Assembly (NCBI GenBank): GCA_032358255.1
Contig: JAULBX010025942.1
Coordinates: 1 to 54,239, forward strand
DNA length: 54,239 nt
DNA from: Heterotrichella gracilis
Lineage: Eukaryota > Sar > Xanthophyceae > Tribonematales > Xanthonemataceae
Direction: 5' to 3'
Part shown: positions 23,711 to 34,994 of the stretch, piece after piece
Layout: the number at the start of each line of letters is the position of its first letter
How positions within the stretch are numbered: the stretch's first letter is position 1
Translations under genes and position numbers: made by a program
The notes under the pieces: generated by a model
What the model saw: the letters and a program-made list of their open reading frames with translations, nothing else
Told to the model about the DNA's origin: nothing
Databases searched by the model: none

Positions 23711-24283
23711 CTACACTCCAGCCTCGCCAGGAGTCTTTGTAGTCATAGCGTCCACTGCGTGCACTGCCTCCTGAAGCTCCATCCAGATAGCCTGCAAATA
23801 CTTTAGAGTAATTAACAAAGGAGTAGCGGTCCGCATACGGGCAGGATCCATTGGCGATGTTAGCATTGCATGCATCTTTACAATGCATGCATATCGGGCA
23901 GTGCATGCATATCATACCTTGTACACCATTCGTTGCCTTGCGACCTGGCTCTTGCCCTCAAAGATTGGAGATATGACGTCGATGCAGACGTGTCTGCCAT
24001 CGCCACTGACGTCCACGATGCTGACCTGTTCCGTTTCGAGCGCCTCTGTTATTTTTGTTCGCATGCTCTCAATGAGCTCTGCACTGATGTTGCCCTGGGC
24101 TTCGCTGCCACCGGGACCAGACACAGGGATTGCTGCTGTAATAGCACGCTGCCTAAGCGCACTCAAGCGTTGTCTTACAAGGACCGGGCACGGTCTACTT
24201 CTTTGTGGTAGGTTTGCGTGGACTTTGCTGCGGGCCAGGCCTGCCTGTGGCAGCTGGACATGGGTGATGGTGGTCGCCTGCAT
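23711..24283 (-). CDS. BOLA4: BolA-like protein, organelle-targeted BOLA4 type
   Basis: Two exons: 24283-23918 and 23791-23711, 447 nt, 148 residues. Residues 1 to about 60 are basic, Ala/Leu/Arg-rich and lack acidic residues, like an organelle transit peptide. The BolA domain follows: RTKITEALETEQVSIVDVSG, GDGRHVCIDVISPIFEGKS and VARQRMVYK|AIWMELQEAVHAVD, with the conserved His in EAVHAV. The GDGRHV.IDVIS and MTTKTP signatures match plant BOLA4, dual-targeted to plastid and mitochondrion, rather than BOLA1 or BOLA2. BolA proteins partner monothiol glutaredoxins through a shared [2Fe-2S] cluster in iron-sulfur trafficking. The 126-nt intron contains three TGCATGCAT tracts. Compartment is inferred. 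Confidence 0.93.
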
Positions 24284-25133
24284 CGAGTGTGGATGTATGC
24301 GGCAACTGATAAGCCCACAAGCAGTGGGAAAAATGTGTCAAGAAGAGGCCCAAGTTGTATGTATTTGTGAAGAAAACGTTGTTGCCTGCCATGCAAGGGG
24401 TGGTACTGCAGCTGGTAAAAGGGTGGCACCTGTTGAACATGCACAGGGGGACTAGAATAGTCCTATTCTAGTCCCCCTGACATGCAATTCGAATGTGGTC
24501 ACTGACCAGCTGTACAATCGTTCCTAGGCTTTGCATAATTTTATTGCAATTTTGAAAAGACAGGTTGTGCAAATGCAGATTGAACTTACACAACAGCACA
24601 ACAGGTTCCTGCCAATGGCATTCAGCAGACTCCCACGCAATGTGATGCCGTAAGCTACCACCCGATCAGGAACTGCACAAGAGTGTGGGAAAGAGCACCT
24701 ACAATTTGAAGGCATTGCCTGCCATAGGCGGACACCATAATACACAACGGCTCTATGTTATCAGCAGCAACTGTTTACCTACTCAAAATGACTCCAAATT
24801 AACACACGTTAGAAGTCATACAACTTGGCATACAATGCAGCGCTGCTAGCACCTGTTATCACCCACATACACTCAAAGCTGTACAGCTTCCTGTACTATG
24901 CAGCATGCTGGTTAAGACTTGGGCAACGATGGCAAGGCGCAGGCACCAGTGTGCCACCCTGCCATAGTTGCAGTACGCCTCCCTGAACACTGCTGGTTCA
25001 CGCTGGTGTGCAACCATCTGTCACTGTCAAGTAAACTGTAGACTGTGATTTTGACAGCGCTCCACTGCTGGCACCAGCACCTGCAACGCTAGCCCGCACA
25101 CAGGTGCAGTGATCCGCTGCGCTCTGCTGCACA
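24284..25133. other. intergenic region upstream of BOLA4
   Basis: This 850 bp gap lies between the BOLA4 start and the 3' end of the SKP1-like gene, both on the minus strand. It should hold the BOLA4 promoter and the SKP1-like 3' UTR. The perfect palindrome at 24445-24478 is the only structure I see. Confidence 0.5.
24445..24478. repeat. perfect 34-bp inverted repeat (16-bp arms, 2-nt spacer)
   Basis: The left arm AGGGGGACTAGAATAG is followed by TC and then the exact reverse complement CTATTCTAGTCCCCCT. It lies 162 bp upstream of the BOLA4 ATG. It could form a hairpin in a 5' UTR transcript, or be a protein-binding palindrome or mobile-element remnant. No flanking target-site duplication was seen. 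Confidence 0.95.
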
Positions 25134-28100
25134 CTAGGCCCCAGGCTTGCCGCCTCCACCATCAAGCTGCAGCCGCAAAGTGGCCCCACAGGGCAAGGTG
25201 GTGTGGATGTTCACGATGGGACCAGCGCTGCCACCAGATGAGTTTGGATGGGTGCCAGTGCCTGCAGCTCGAACTCCCCCCCCCAACGAACCATTGCCAG
25301 CTGGCAGCACCTGGGCACAAACAGACGAGTAAAGTATCCATAGCCAATCAGTGAGCAAGAGCAAGGCCAGCACTGCATGGCAAGCTTGGTGCATACAGGG
25401 CAGGGGGGTGCTGCTCACATGAGATATACCAATACGTGCCCTATCCATGTGACCGACGCACCACGCATTCTATGCTGCACAGAGAGCGGCTGATGGGTAT
25501 GTATGAGGCGGTGCGAATGCCCTCACCTGTATGTGGTTCCCTAGCCCAGCCTCCAGGACAAACGCCATCAAGCAATCCGCAACTGCGGCCACATCCGCTG
25601 TCCCCAACGCCAAGGCAGCATCCCCAGTACCCGCCACCCCTCCTCGGAAGGGCATAGCCTCCGGGGACGTGACCGACCCACATGAACCCTCAGAGGAAGC
25701 TTCATCCCCGCTGCTGTACGCGGTTGCTCCCCTGCCACGGAAGAAGCTGGGGGAGGAAGAGGCGCTTTGGTGTGCGTTGGGAGGTCGCAAAGGGCTGCAC
25801 ATCTGCGTCTCCACGGATGAGGCATGCGGGGAGGATTCAGCTGTGGCGCCGCGTATGCTGCTGGCAGCCCCATTTGCTGCATGCCCCTGATCACTGCCGA
25901 ATGCCTCCCCTGACGGTACGTCTTGGACGCTGGCACTGCCGCCGCTCAGACCGTTGCCTGGCTCCAAGACCTCTGGGCTGCTGCCAACAGCCAAGGCGGA
26001 GGCTGGCGCCTCGATAGGTAACTGAGCTGATGAACCCTGTGCAATGGTGCCATCCTGCCACTGCATCCCTTGCTGGTCATCGCCCTGCTGGCCCTGCGGT
26101 TGTGCCACATCCCCCAGCGATGGCAGCGCGTGGCAAATGCCGGGGTCCATGCGCCCTACAGCACCAACCCCCACCACCACATCCGCCCCCTCCCCAGCCA
26201 TGCCACTATCTCCACATCCCTCATCGCTCACCACCGGCCCCGCAGGTTCCTTCGCCGCTTCTCCCATAGACACCTCCCCAAACCCCAGCCCGTGCACGAC
26301 CTTCAGTTTCCCATCCAGGCTTGGGAGCTTGAGCCCAGTCACAGCAGCCACCTTTGCAGCTGCCCTCATCGAGGTGGGTGAGTGAGGCGCTGGCGGTGCC
26401 ATGGCGATGTCTGCTGCACTATCCACGGGGCCCAGCCCAGACGACGACCCAAGGGGGCCCTCCACAGGGCAGTCCACCTCCTCGTCGCACGTGGAGTGCG
26501 CCTGCACCCGCAGTGCCTGCAAATCCTCCACCACCACCTGAGGAGCATCCCCGTTGGCCTGGCGGTGGTCATTGGCGGCATGCGCTGTGTGCGGCAAAGG
26601 GGAGTGGGTGCATTCAGCGGCGTTGCTGTCCGCCTGTGGAGTTGGCTCATCGCCCTGCGGGTGGCTGATGGAAAGGCCTGCCAGCGCCGAGATTGCCGCT
26701 GAAGTGTCATCCTCACTGCCGTTCCCCCCTTGCTCCGCTGCATACTCGCTGCCATGAGGCACTTCGACAGAGGGCAGCTGCATGAGGCCAAAGCCAGTGG
26801 GGGCTTCCCCATTGTCCCCACTGCCATGCTGTGCAAATGTGCTGCTATTTGGCACGTTCATCTCCCCCCCGGTACTGCCACCATTGCCCAGCTGCGCTGC
26901 TGTGGTGCAGCCAGTGGGCCCGCTCAACCCCTCAGCGCTGTGGCCATTGTCGGGTTGTGCTGCTGCGCCACCCTCGCCAAGCACGGTGGCCTCCTCAGTA
27001 CTACCAACATCCCCCGGCTGCGCTGCTGCAAGGGTAACGCCAGGCACGCCCACCCCCTCGGTCCCGTCACCATTGCCGGGCTGTGATGCTGCGCTGCCAA
27101 CCCCCAGCCCGCTTGCCCCCGCCATGCTTTCGCCATTGCCCTGAAGCGCTGGTCCCGCCCCCCCCTCCTCACTGCTGTGACCCTTGCTAGGGTTCTCGTC
27201 ACAGCGCCCGCCGCTCCCGCAGTCGCTGGATGCGCTGAGCGAGTGCTCCCCAGGCCCCGTAGTGGTGGCTGTCGGCGTGGCCTGGGTGGTGGGGGGTGCA
27301 GCCACCGCCTCTGCCAACATCTCCTGCTTGCGGGTCAGCCAGTCCTCATTCAGCCGCCTGCACATGGAGTATTGACAGAGGACTCAATGCCGAGGTGGCA
27401 CCAACCAGGGACCTTATCGCCACACCCACCCTCCCAAGACAACATGTGACACCCTGTTTCACATACATCCTCCTCCCTCACCCTGCCAACAATCCGCTAC
27501 CTCCTCCCACGGTGCCACCCACCTCCTTCACCACCACCCGCCGCATGACAGGATAACAGGACAATGGTACCTACTACCATCCAATCAACCGCCGTCCACC
27601 ATCAGTTCCCTATTTGAGCAATCTTAGCCCCAGGCAGGAAACCACACAGCATCAAATTGCATCCCACACCCACAATACATGCGTTCCAACCCACTGCCCA
27701 CCCACGCACCTTGCAAAGTCCATGACCTCCCCGTCGTCCTCGTCATCCTCAAAACCCTCCTCGGGAAACAGCTCCTCCAGTGCCTGCAGTGCCAGCTGGG
27801 GGTCCAGTCCAGCTGTGGCCCAGAAGGATGCGGAGGCGGAGGGGTTGCGGGTGAGGTCCACTGAGGCGGTGCGGGAGGTGCCTGCACGGCGGGGGGTCGG
27901 GGATGTGGAGGTGGGCGCAGGGCATGGGATGGGGTAGGCACGGGGGGTGGGAGGGCGGATGGGGTACATCTTCATTTCCAATAGCGGCAGAGGTGGCATG
28001 TGTAAATTTTTGATGGGATAGAATAGGTTTGGAAGACACATGTCGGTCATATGGCTGTGGTTCGTGGTGCATATTAATGTTCTGCATGCCGCATGGTGCC

Positions 28101-31100
28101 AATACCACTAGCAAACCGTCCCGCATGTGCCACTGCTCATCCACCTGCACTGGAGAGTGAAGACCCTGGAAGCTGCCTCAGCGGATAGCGCCCCCCACTA
28201 CAATCACACCAGCATGTACCACGCACCTCCTGACTGGAACGACTCCTCCTCCCCATACATGTCTCCACCCCTTGGCCTACCCCGCACCGGGGTGCCCGGC
28301 GGAGACCCGCCGCCATTGACGCTCCTGGACCCTCCCCGCTTGGAGCCCTTCCCTCCCTTCTTCTTCTTTCCCTTACTGCCCTTGCCGCCTGCTGCTGCAG
28401 CTGCACCACCACCGCCACCACCACCGCCACCACTGCCGCCACCGCCGCCGCCGCCACCGCTGCTGCGGGCCCCGCCCTTGCCCGACCCTTCTTCAATGAA
28501 GCTAAGCAGGTCTTCCAGCGGCCTGTCATCCCCGCCACCGTTGGCGTTTCCCCCTTGCCTGGAGCTGTGCCCCTTGCGATCCGCCAGCTCCTGCATCAGG
28601 TAAACAGAAACTGAGAAGGGGAGGTGGCACACCTTTTCCACTGCCCTGAAATGGGCCGTGAGGGCTCAGCGTCAAGCATGAGAAGCTGTGCAAAGGTTCA
28701 GCCTCAATCCATCCGGCATGTGTGACGCCACAACTCATGGACATCAGCCACAGTGCAGGGCCGCCAGTGCCGCAAGGACGAGAGGCATTGCCAGCTCGCT
28801 AGACAGCGTGCACCCTGCCATGCACCACACGCAATGCAAGGTATGGTATGCACTGTCACCCAACCATGCGGCTGATCACCACAGTAAGCCCTTGCCACCA
28901 CATCTACCCTCTGAGAACCCCATCCACGTACCTGTGGCTCGAGCAGCAAGCTATTCCAAAGGTCTCCACACTTTCTTATCATGCCACCGCAATTTAAAAG
29001 CAGGCCTAGCGACATACTTAGTAATTGTTTCAACTTTTTAAAGCTGTATGGGCCACTTGCTTAGCCATCATGCGCACCTTCCTCTTCTTTGCGTACAGCC
29101 TGTTGAGCAGGCGAATGCGCGGGTCATCTGTGAAGTTCCTCACAGGCTCAAGCTTCTCCTCCTCGGTGAGGTCGTCGGGCAGGTTGAAGGTGGCGCGGAT
29201 CTCGTCAGGGGACTTGCCTGAAAACACATCGGGCAAGGGGAGTTGAATGTGTGCATGTTGCATGAGTGGCAATTGGTTTTACATGCATGGCGATGTCGGG
29301 TGCAAGTGTAACACTTCGGATGATAATGATGGATACTGTAATCCTCATATCTTGCACTTTTACGAAAAAGTGAATTGTTCCATTAAAATACTGATCAGCA
29401 CATGCCAGTCGACCTTGCCTCACTGACAGCACTGACATTGCACTCTATGGTTATGCATGCGCTCCCTCCAATGCCCCATCCCGCCACAGCGCCCCGCACC
29501 CACCCTCAATCATGCGCGCCAGCGCGCGCGACGTGAGGTCCACCAGCGGCTTGATGTCCAGCGCATCCGCCGCGGAGGTCAGCTCGCACAGGCGCCGCGT
29601 ATCCAGGCGCACAAAGCGCTCATCAAAGATCTTGCGCTCCTTGTCGGACCGGCCCGCTGCGCGGTGGAAGCGGCAGTACTCCAGTACCAGGCTGAGCGTT
29701 TCTGGTCCGACCTGCAGTGGGTGGGTTGGTGGGTGCGTGTGTGTGTGTGTGGTGGGGGGGGGCTGTGCAGCATTAATGCAGGTTGCTAACATCTAGGGAC
29801 CATAGTCTGGGCTTATACGCACACAATATACGTTGAGCATTTGAAAGTTCAGCAGATTGTTGACCGGAGCCTCTCAGCCAATGAGAGGGATGCGCTGTCC
29901 AGGCCAAATCCAGCGATAAAGGTGCACATGGCTTGTTACCGTAAGGGTCTGTTTCGAGGCAAGGCTTGCCAAGCTGGACATGTGTGCAAATGCAAAGTAG
30001 TTGATGCAGCTGGTGCTGTACCTGTTTTGGCAGCACAATTGCCTTTTCGCTGCTGATGCCCATGCCATTGCGCAGCACCTCCCGCTGCACGTAGGGGGAC
30101 AGAAGCGCCACCTGGCAGAGGGCAGCAAAGTGATTTTGGAAGGGTCCATAATCTCCATTACTGCCCTGGAGTGACATGCACCCAACCTTTGCTGATGCTG
30201 CATCACGCAGGGTTACAAATGCCAACGGACCAACCAGCAGCCGTATGCACACACCAAGCAGCAGTATGGCTGTTTAATCTGCCGCTGAGAGTGCCTTGCA
30301 GTTTGGACTTCAGAACTTGATATCCCCAGGAGGTGCCGCGGCTTGTGTACATGCGTGCAGGAACAGCCGACAGCCAAACCCCCGCAAGTCTGCATGCACC
30401 CACTCTGACCATGCAATCTACCTAAATCTGCACCCACTCTCCGCTGGAATGCATGCAGCTGAATGACTACCCCTGCACACACCTCGCGCTCCACCTGCTC
30501 CAGGTGCGTATCCTCCTCAGTGGCCAGCCATATGGATGGTGACTCCAGTGCCAGCCGCAGGTGCGCCTCGGTGCGCTCCTTCAAGGCCAGAGGGAGCTGC
30601 GCCAGGGGGGAGGGGGTGACAATAGACATTTAATGCATCAGGACCACATCCTTTTGCAGGCATGCACCATTTGGCTCGCCGCGGAGAGGGTGGGGTAGGA
30701 TACAAAGCGGGTGCGCGAGGACCTCGACATGGAGCTGGCCGCTTTTTGGGGTGCAATATGGAGAGGAGATGACTCGTTTCATAAGCGTGACCGCCTGGCG
30801 CGGGGTATGGGTGCGCGCCACCAGGGAAACCAAGATGCTGTGCACTGCTACCCAACGGAATTAATGCAATGCCACCGCACCACCACAGCACACGCAAGCC
30901 ACCAGTGCTCCACAGCGTTTGAGGCCAACAATCGATGCATGCCTGCCGTTGCACAGCTCATGCAAATGACATGCCGGCAGGGTCCACCTGACCACACCAG
31001 GTATGCCTCATGGATGAGGACCTGGTTAAGTGCACCACCCAACCAGTAACCCCAAAATGCACCTTCGTCACCCTGCCTTTTTCAAAACTTATACTAGGGC

Positions 31101-31583
31101 AACAGCGGGGAATAGGAGCAATACATGGCAATGACGTGGATATGCATTGCCAAAAAGTGGTTCATAGGACAATACGCACCTCGCCAGTTGCTGCCATCAG
31201 TGGCGCCAAGGCAGCAGCTGTGTTTGTCAGGGCCGTCGGCGGCGCGGTTAGCGCTGTGGTCAGGCTGAGGGAGTGGCGGCTTGTCAGGGAAAGGAGCTGG
31301 GACTCCAGGCTCGCATGCTTCTTACGCGTGTCTTTCGCCTCTTTGGACTCCTTCCCTGTACCAGTGTGGTTTTGAAGGTGGGAACAGGTGTACAGAAGCA
31401 GGCCTGCCCCTAAGACTACAACATGCGCTCTAATGTGAAGTGTAAAGGGTGCATTGTAGCTCCAGGGTGTGCAGCTGTATGGCTCCCAGAAGGGAAGCAT
31501 CCCGAGGATATGCATGCAACTGTCCCAGGACACTTACATTTACGAGGTTTTGCCTCTGCAGGCCCGGCGCCATCAGTCGCCAT
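25134..31583 (-). CDS. SKP1-like protein (ASK21 type) with long low-complexity C-terminal tail
   Basis: Preferred model, transcript order: 31583-31538, 31355-31180, 30596-30483, 30111-30022, 29711-29504, 29217-29078, 28590-28227, 27881-27710, 27357-25527, 25310-25134. It totals 3318 nt, or 1105 residues, with all phases consistent. The SKP1 region (about 93-260) aligns with Arabidopsis ASK21: SIWLATEEDTHLEQVEREV, LSPYVQREVLRNGMG, RRLCELTSAADALDIKPLVD, LTSRALARMIEGKSPDEIR, LPDDLTEEEKLEPVRNF and RLLNRLYAKKRK. RPLEDLLSFIEE, a Gly/Lys-rich linker and EVMDFARRLNEDW also match ASK21 order. The remaining 600 residues are Gly/Ala/Ser/Pro-rich and unlike ASK21 (about 350 residues in all). SKP1 proteins bridge cullin and F-box proteins in SCF ubiquitin ligases; ASK21 types are atypical. 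Alternative start: ATG 30629, giving 1042 residues, though that ATG lies in a pyrimidine-rich acceptor tract. Confidence 0.88.
26829..27143 (-). repeat. five imperfect 63-bp (21-residue) tandem repeats inside the SKP1-like tail
   Basis: In frame, five successive 21-residue units each end in Gln: units beginning QGNGESM, PGNGDGT, PGDVGST, PDNGHSA and LGNGGST, and closing SAASQ, LAAAQ, GAAAQ, TTAAQ or TFAQ. A sixth decayed unit (HGSGDNG) follows. Spacing is exactly 63 bp, so the array grew by in-frame duplication. Confidence 0.85.
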
Positions 31584-32912
31584 GATGGGTCAGACTGGAT
31601 GTTGACCGCAGAAGACAACACCCAATTTGACAGCTCAAAGGACAGGGGGCTGCATAGCTAGCGCCCAAGCTCAACTTGTGCCCTCCTGGAATGCTGTGAA
31701 GTTGCAGGCAGACGTTGTACTCAGTTTTTTAAGCCTTCATACAGTTGCCAAACCTGCAGTGGTAACATGGTCAATTTGCATCCCCTTCCCGTTCAAACCT
31801 GCTCCTGCAACTAACCATATACAAGCGTTGCGGAGTGTTAGCACTGTTGCCAAGGACGGGCACGTAGCCAATGCAAGTAAGGCGTTGCCCTTCCCCGTAT
31901 ATGCACAAGTTTGTTGTTGAGATATGAGGTTGGTTTGTGGTCAAGGGGTCGACCTGCAGTCCCCACGGGTGCTCACTTGGTGAGAAGCCGGAATAATAAC
32001 AACAGATATACAAGCGTATGACGTGGACCAGCGCTACCCATGCTACCCTCAGCGCTATTGCATAGAGCGTCACAGTCAGCAATGCACTGCATGTGCTATA
32101 TGTGCACCATCCTGGTGGCCAATAGTCTCACCGCAGCCCACGCAACCAAAAGCACAGGGCAGGACAGGTCGAAAGCTCGTGTCCTGAACTACAAGTTCTT
32201 CCTCGTGTGCAGTGCCGGTGCGCGCACTACATAGGTGTGGCGGAGGCAGGGCATCTGTGGCTGTCTGAGTATGGAGCAAACGACTGCAGTAGGCTTATTT
32301 GCAGATAGTATGAGGTTGCCTACTCTAGACTTTGCTGTTTAACTATGTGTGCACTTCATTTCTGCGCTTATTACCTTTGAAAGACATCGGCCTGAAACAT
32401 GTTGCTACCGTATTTACATCCTCGTTTGCAGTTATTCTCCACCTAGGCCACCAAAACATCTCCTGCCCATCAACGACATAAGCAGCAGACAAAAGCCGGG
32501 CAGGCGCTTTGGCACACGACTTATTGACAGACAGCAGTCTCTCGACAGGTTGCAGTGCTGTCCATCCTCCTATTAACCCCCAATGCATGCATAGACGAGG
32601 TAACCAATGCTCGTCTGCAAGTTAGAACCATAGTCCGGCTTGCTCCCGGGTGTGGACGTTGAACTGGGCTGCGCATGGTATGGTGGTTAGTTCACTTACC
32701 AGAGCACAACAGGTTGCGACAGCCGTCACCCTGATAGGGTTGCGCTAGGTTGGGCCTAGCCCAGCAGTCTTGCGGAAGTAGCTACACATGAGTGACTGCG
32801 CTGGTTCCCCAATGTGCTGCTGAAACCACCTGGACACTGCTGCTGTGCTGGTGACACTACAGCACACTACAGGCAGTACTAGTGGGGAGGGAAGGGCACC
32901 TGGCCATCACCA
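31584..32912. promoter_or_regulatory. divergent intergenic region, SKP1-like / uL2m
   Basis: This 1.3 kb gap separates two divergent genes and should hold both promoters. No coding sequence, RNA gene or repeat array is convincing here; one short TGCATGCAT lies near 32583. Confidence 0.4.
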
Positions 32913-34994
32913 ATGCTGCACCTACTGCAGCGGTGTAGGGCAGCCAAGCAGCTGCTAGGGCTTGGCAGGGTATTCCAGGTATGCTTACCATTGGGTGCTC
33001 TCACCAGGTAGATAACGTCCACAGCCAGCTGGGAGCATGGCATGTCTCTGACATGGTCTCAGCACACCGACCCACTACTCTATTTCTAATACTTTAGATT
33101 TTGCTGCACAGGTGGCAACCGGGGCCACATTCCAGAGTGCAGCAGCTGCTCCTGGTCTTTTAGCAGGTCAAGCCACCGCAGGTGAGGATCCCAGCTTGTT
33201 GCAAGCATTCATGTCATCCAGTTCTGCTTTGTGGCATGTGTGCTAGCAGCCTCGCTCACTACTGCATTGTATCCCACAGCTCCCGGGGTGGTGCTCCCAT
33301 GGCTGCTGGGTGGCACCCGATCAGCAAGCTCCCTTCAGCAGGCAGGGCTGAAGTTCTACAAGCCTACGACCCCAGGTACGGAAGCAGTGGTTGGGGAGGG
33401 GGAGGGGTGGGGTTGCACACTCCACAACACCTGCAGCACCACCACAACAACGCCTGTGCAACACTGCTAACACATCCATTGCACACCTAGCCGCTGTGGA
33501 AGGCTGTGGCAGATGACGGGTAGAACTGCCACCAGTGCAACCCCGCGCTGGGATGTGTAGCTGCCAGCGGTGTTCTTTAGGCTTATCTTCGGGGGTGCAG
33601 GTTTCCGCGGGCGTGTGATCACCAGCAGGGAGGGTTTGTGGAAGGGTAGGCCCCACAAGCGGCTGACGTTTGGGCTGCGCAAGAAGGGTGGGCGCAACCG
33701 GAGGGGTGTGATCACTATGCGGCACAAGGGCGGCGGCCACAAGCGCCTGTACCGCATGGTTGACTTCAAGCGCCAGGCCAAGGGAGGGAATGGGGTTGTG
33801 GAGCGGATAGAGTACGACCCCAATCGCTCAGCCCGCATCGCTCTGGTCAAGTATGAAGCCGCAGGTGAGGGGAGTAACAGCAGTGGTGTGCGGGAGGGGC
33901 TTTAGATATAGCGCACTTTCCTCTAGACAATTGCTGGCTGCCACTAGGCCATGACTTGTGTCCCTACCCACGCTATTGCACCCTACTCGCGCGTGGTAGG
34001 TTAACAAGCCTTGCCTCTTGGACTTGGGTGAGGCATACACCGGCATGCTAATTTGAAATTCAAATACTACTGGGTCGTGGCCCCACCATAAAGGGTTTAG
34101 GGTCGAGTCTCTGCCTTTCACCTTTGCTTCCCGGCTCTGTCGCAGACGCAGCACCAAGCTTCCAGTACATTCTGGCCCCGGTAGACACCCGGGCAGGGGA
34201 CACCATCATGTCTGGATCGGATGCAGCCATCAAGTCAGGGAACACCCTCCCGCTGCTCAACATCCCGCTGGGGACCGCCATCCACAACATTGAGCTGTAC
34301 CCCGGCAGGGGAGGCCAGCTGGTCAGGGCTGGTGGCACCAATGCGACCCTGCTGTCTAAAGGTGGGCAGTGCCAGGGGCTGTGGGGCATGGCGGCCTGCA
34401 AATGCTGCACACCCACCCTCAGCAATTGGGTGTTGGTTCTTGCAGGACACTCATATATGCGCTGCATCATTTTGCTCCCAGCGCTGGGTCCTGTGCCCCA
34501 CATTGCTACTGTGTTTCCTGGCCCTCCAACCTTTAAATACCTGAACCGCAGACCCTAACGGCTGCACCATTGCGTGGCTCATTGCTAGCCAGCTGTGCAC
34601 CACAATGAAGCGCTTGGTCCAAATCCTAAACCCTTAACCCTAAACCCCTGGTTCAGGGCCCCGGTACGCCACTGTGCGCCTGCCCTCCGGCGAGCAGCGC
34701 CTCATCCTCACCGCCTGCTGCGCGACAATCGGCAGCATCTCCAACCCGCAGCACAAGAACATCAAGCTGGGCAAGGCAGGCGCGTCGCGCTGGCTGGGCA
34801 TCCGGCCCACCGTGCGGGGTGTGGCCATGAACCCTGTGGACCACCCCCATGGAGGCGGGCGGGGGAAGAGCAAGGGGCGGATCTCACAGTCGCCATGGGG
34901 CAAACCCAGCAAGGGCTACCGCACGCGCAGCAACCCGCGCACAGACCAGTACATCGTGGCCAGTCGACACAAGGCCAAGGCAAAGTCGCGATGA
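32913..34994 (+). CDS. MRPL2: mitochondrial large-subunit ribosomal protein uL2m (bacterial L2 type)
   Basis: Six exons: 32913-32978, 33112-33181, 33280-33375, 33601-33864, 34146-34361, 34657-34994. They total 1050 nt, or 349 residues. The first three exons (about 77 residues, [20 protein letters not shown] onward, Arg/Ala/Leu-rich, no acidic residues early) form a probable mitochondrial presequence. The remainder is a complete bacterial-type L2: [70 protein letters not shown] and the C-terminal [17 protein letters not shown] loop containing the His essential for peptidyl-transferase function. Plastid L2 is normally plastome-encoded, so a nuclear copy with this presequence is most likely mitochondrial. 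A telomere-like CCCTAAA run precedes the last exon. TGTAA at 35311 could be the polyadenylation signal. Confidence 0.93.

Noticed and set aside
25531..27144. Several long plus-strand ORFs opposite the SKP1-like tail
   Set aside because: They are shadows of a GC-rich, low-complexity minus-strand exon; composition is Pro/Cys/His-rich with no family or splice context.
28400..28465. (CCACCG)n run as a microsatellite
   Set aside because: It is the poly-Gly linker codons of the SKP1-like exon 28590-28227, so it is coding low complexity rather than a separate element.
30213..30629. Start of the SKP1-like protein at ATG 30629
   Set aside because: The first 11 codons coincide with a pyrimidine-rich acceptor tract, and upstream exons join in exact phase; kept only as an alternative.
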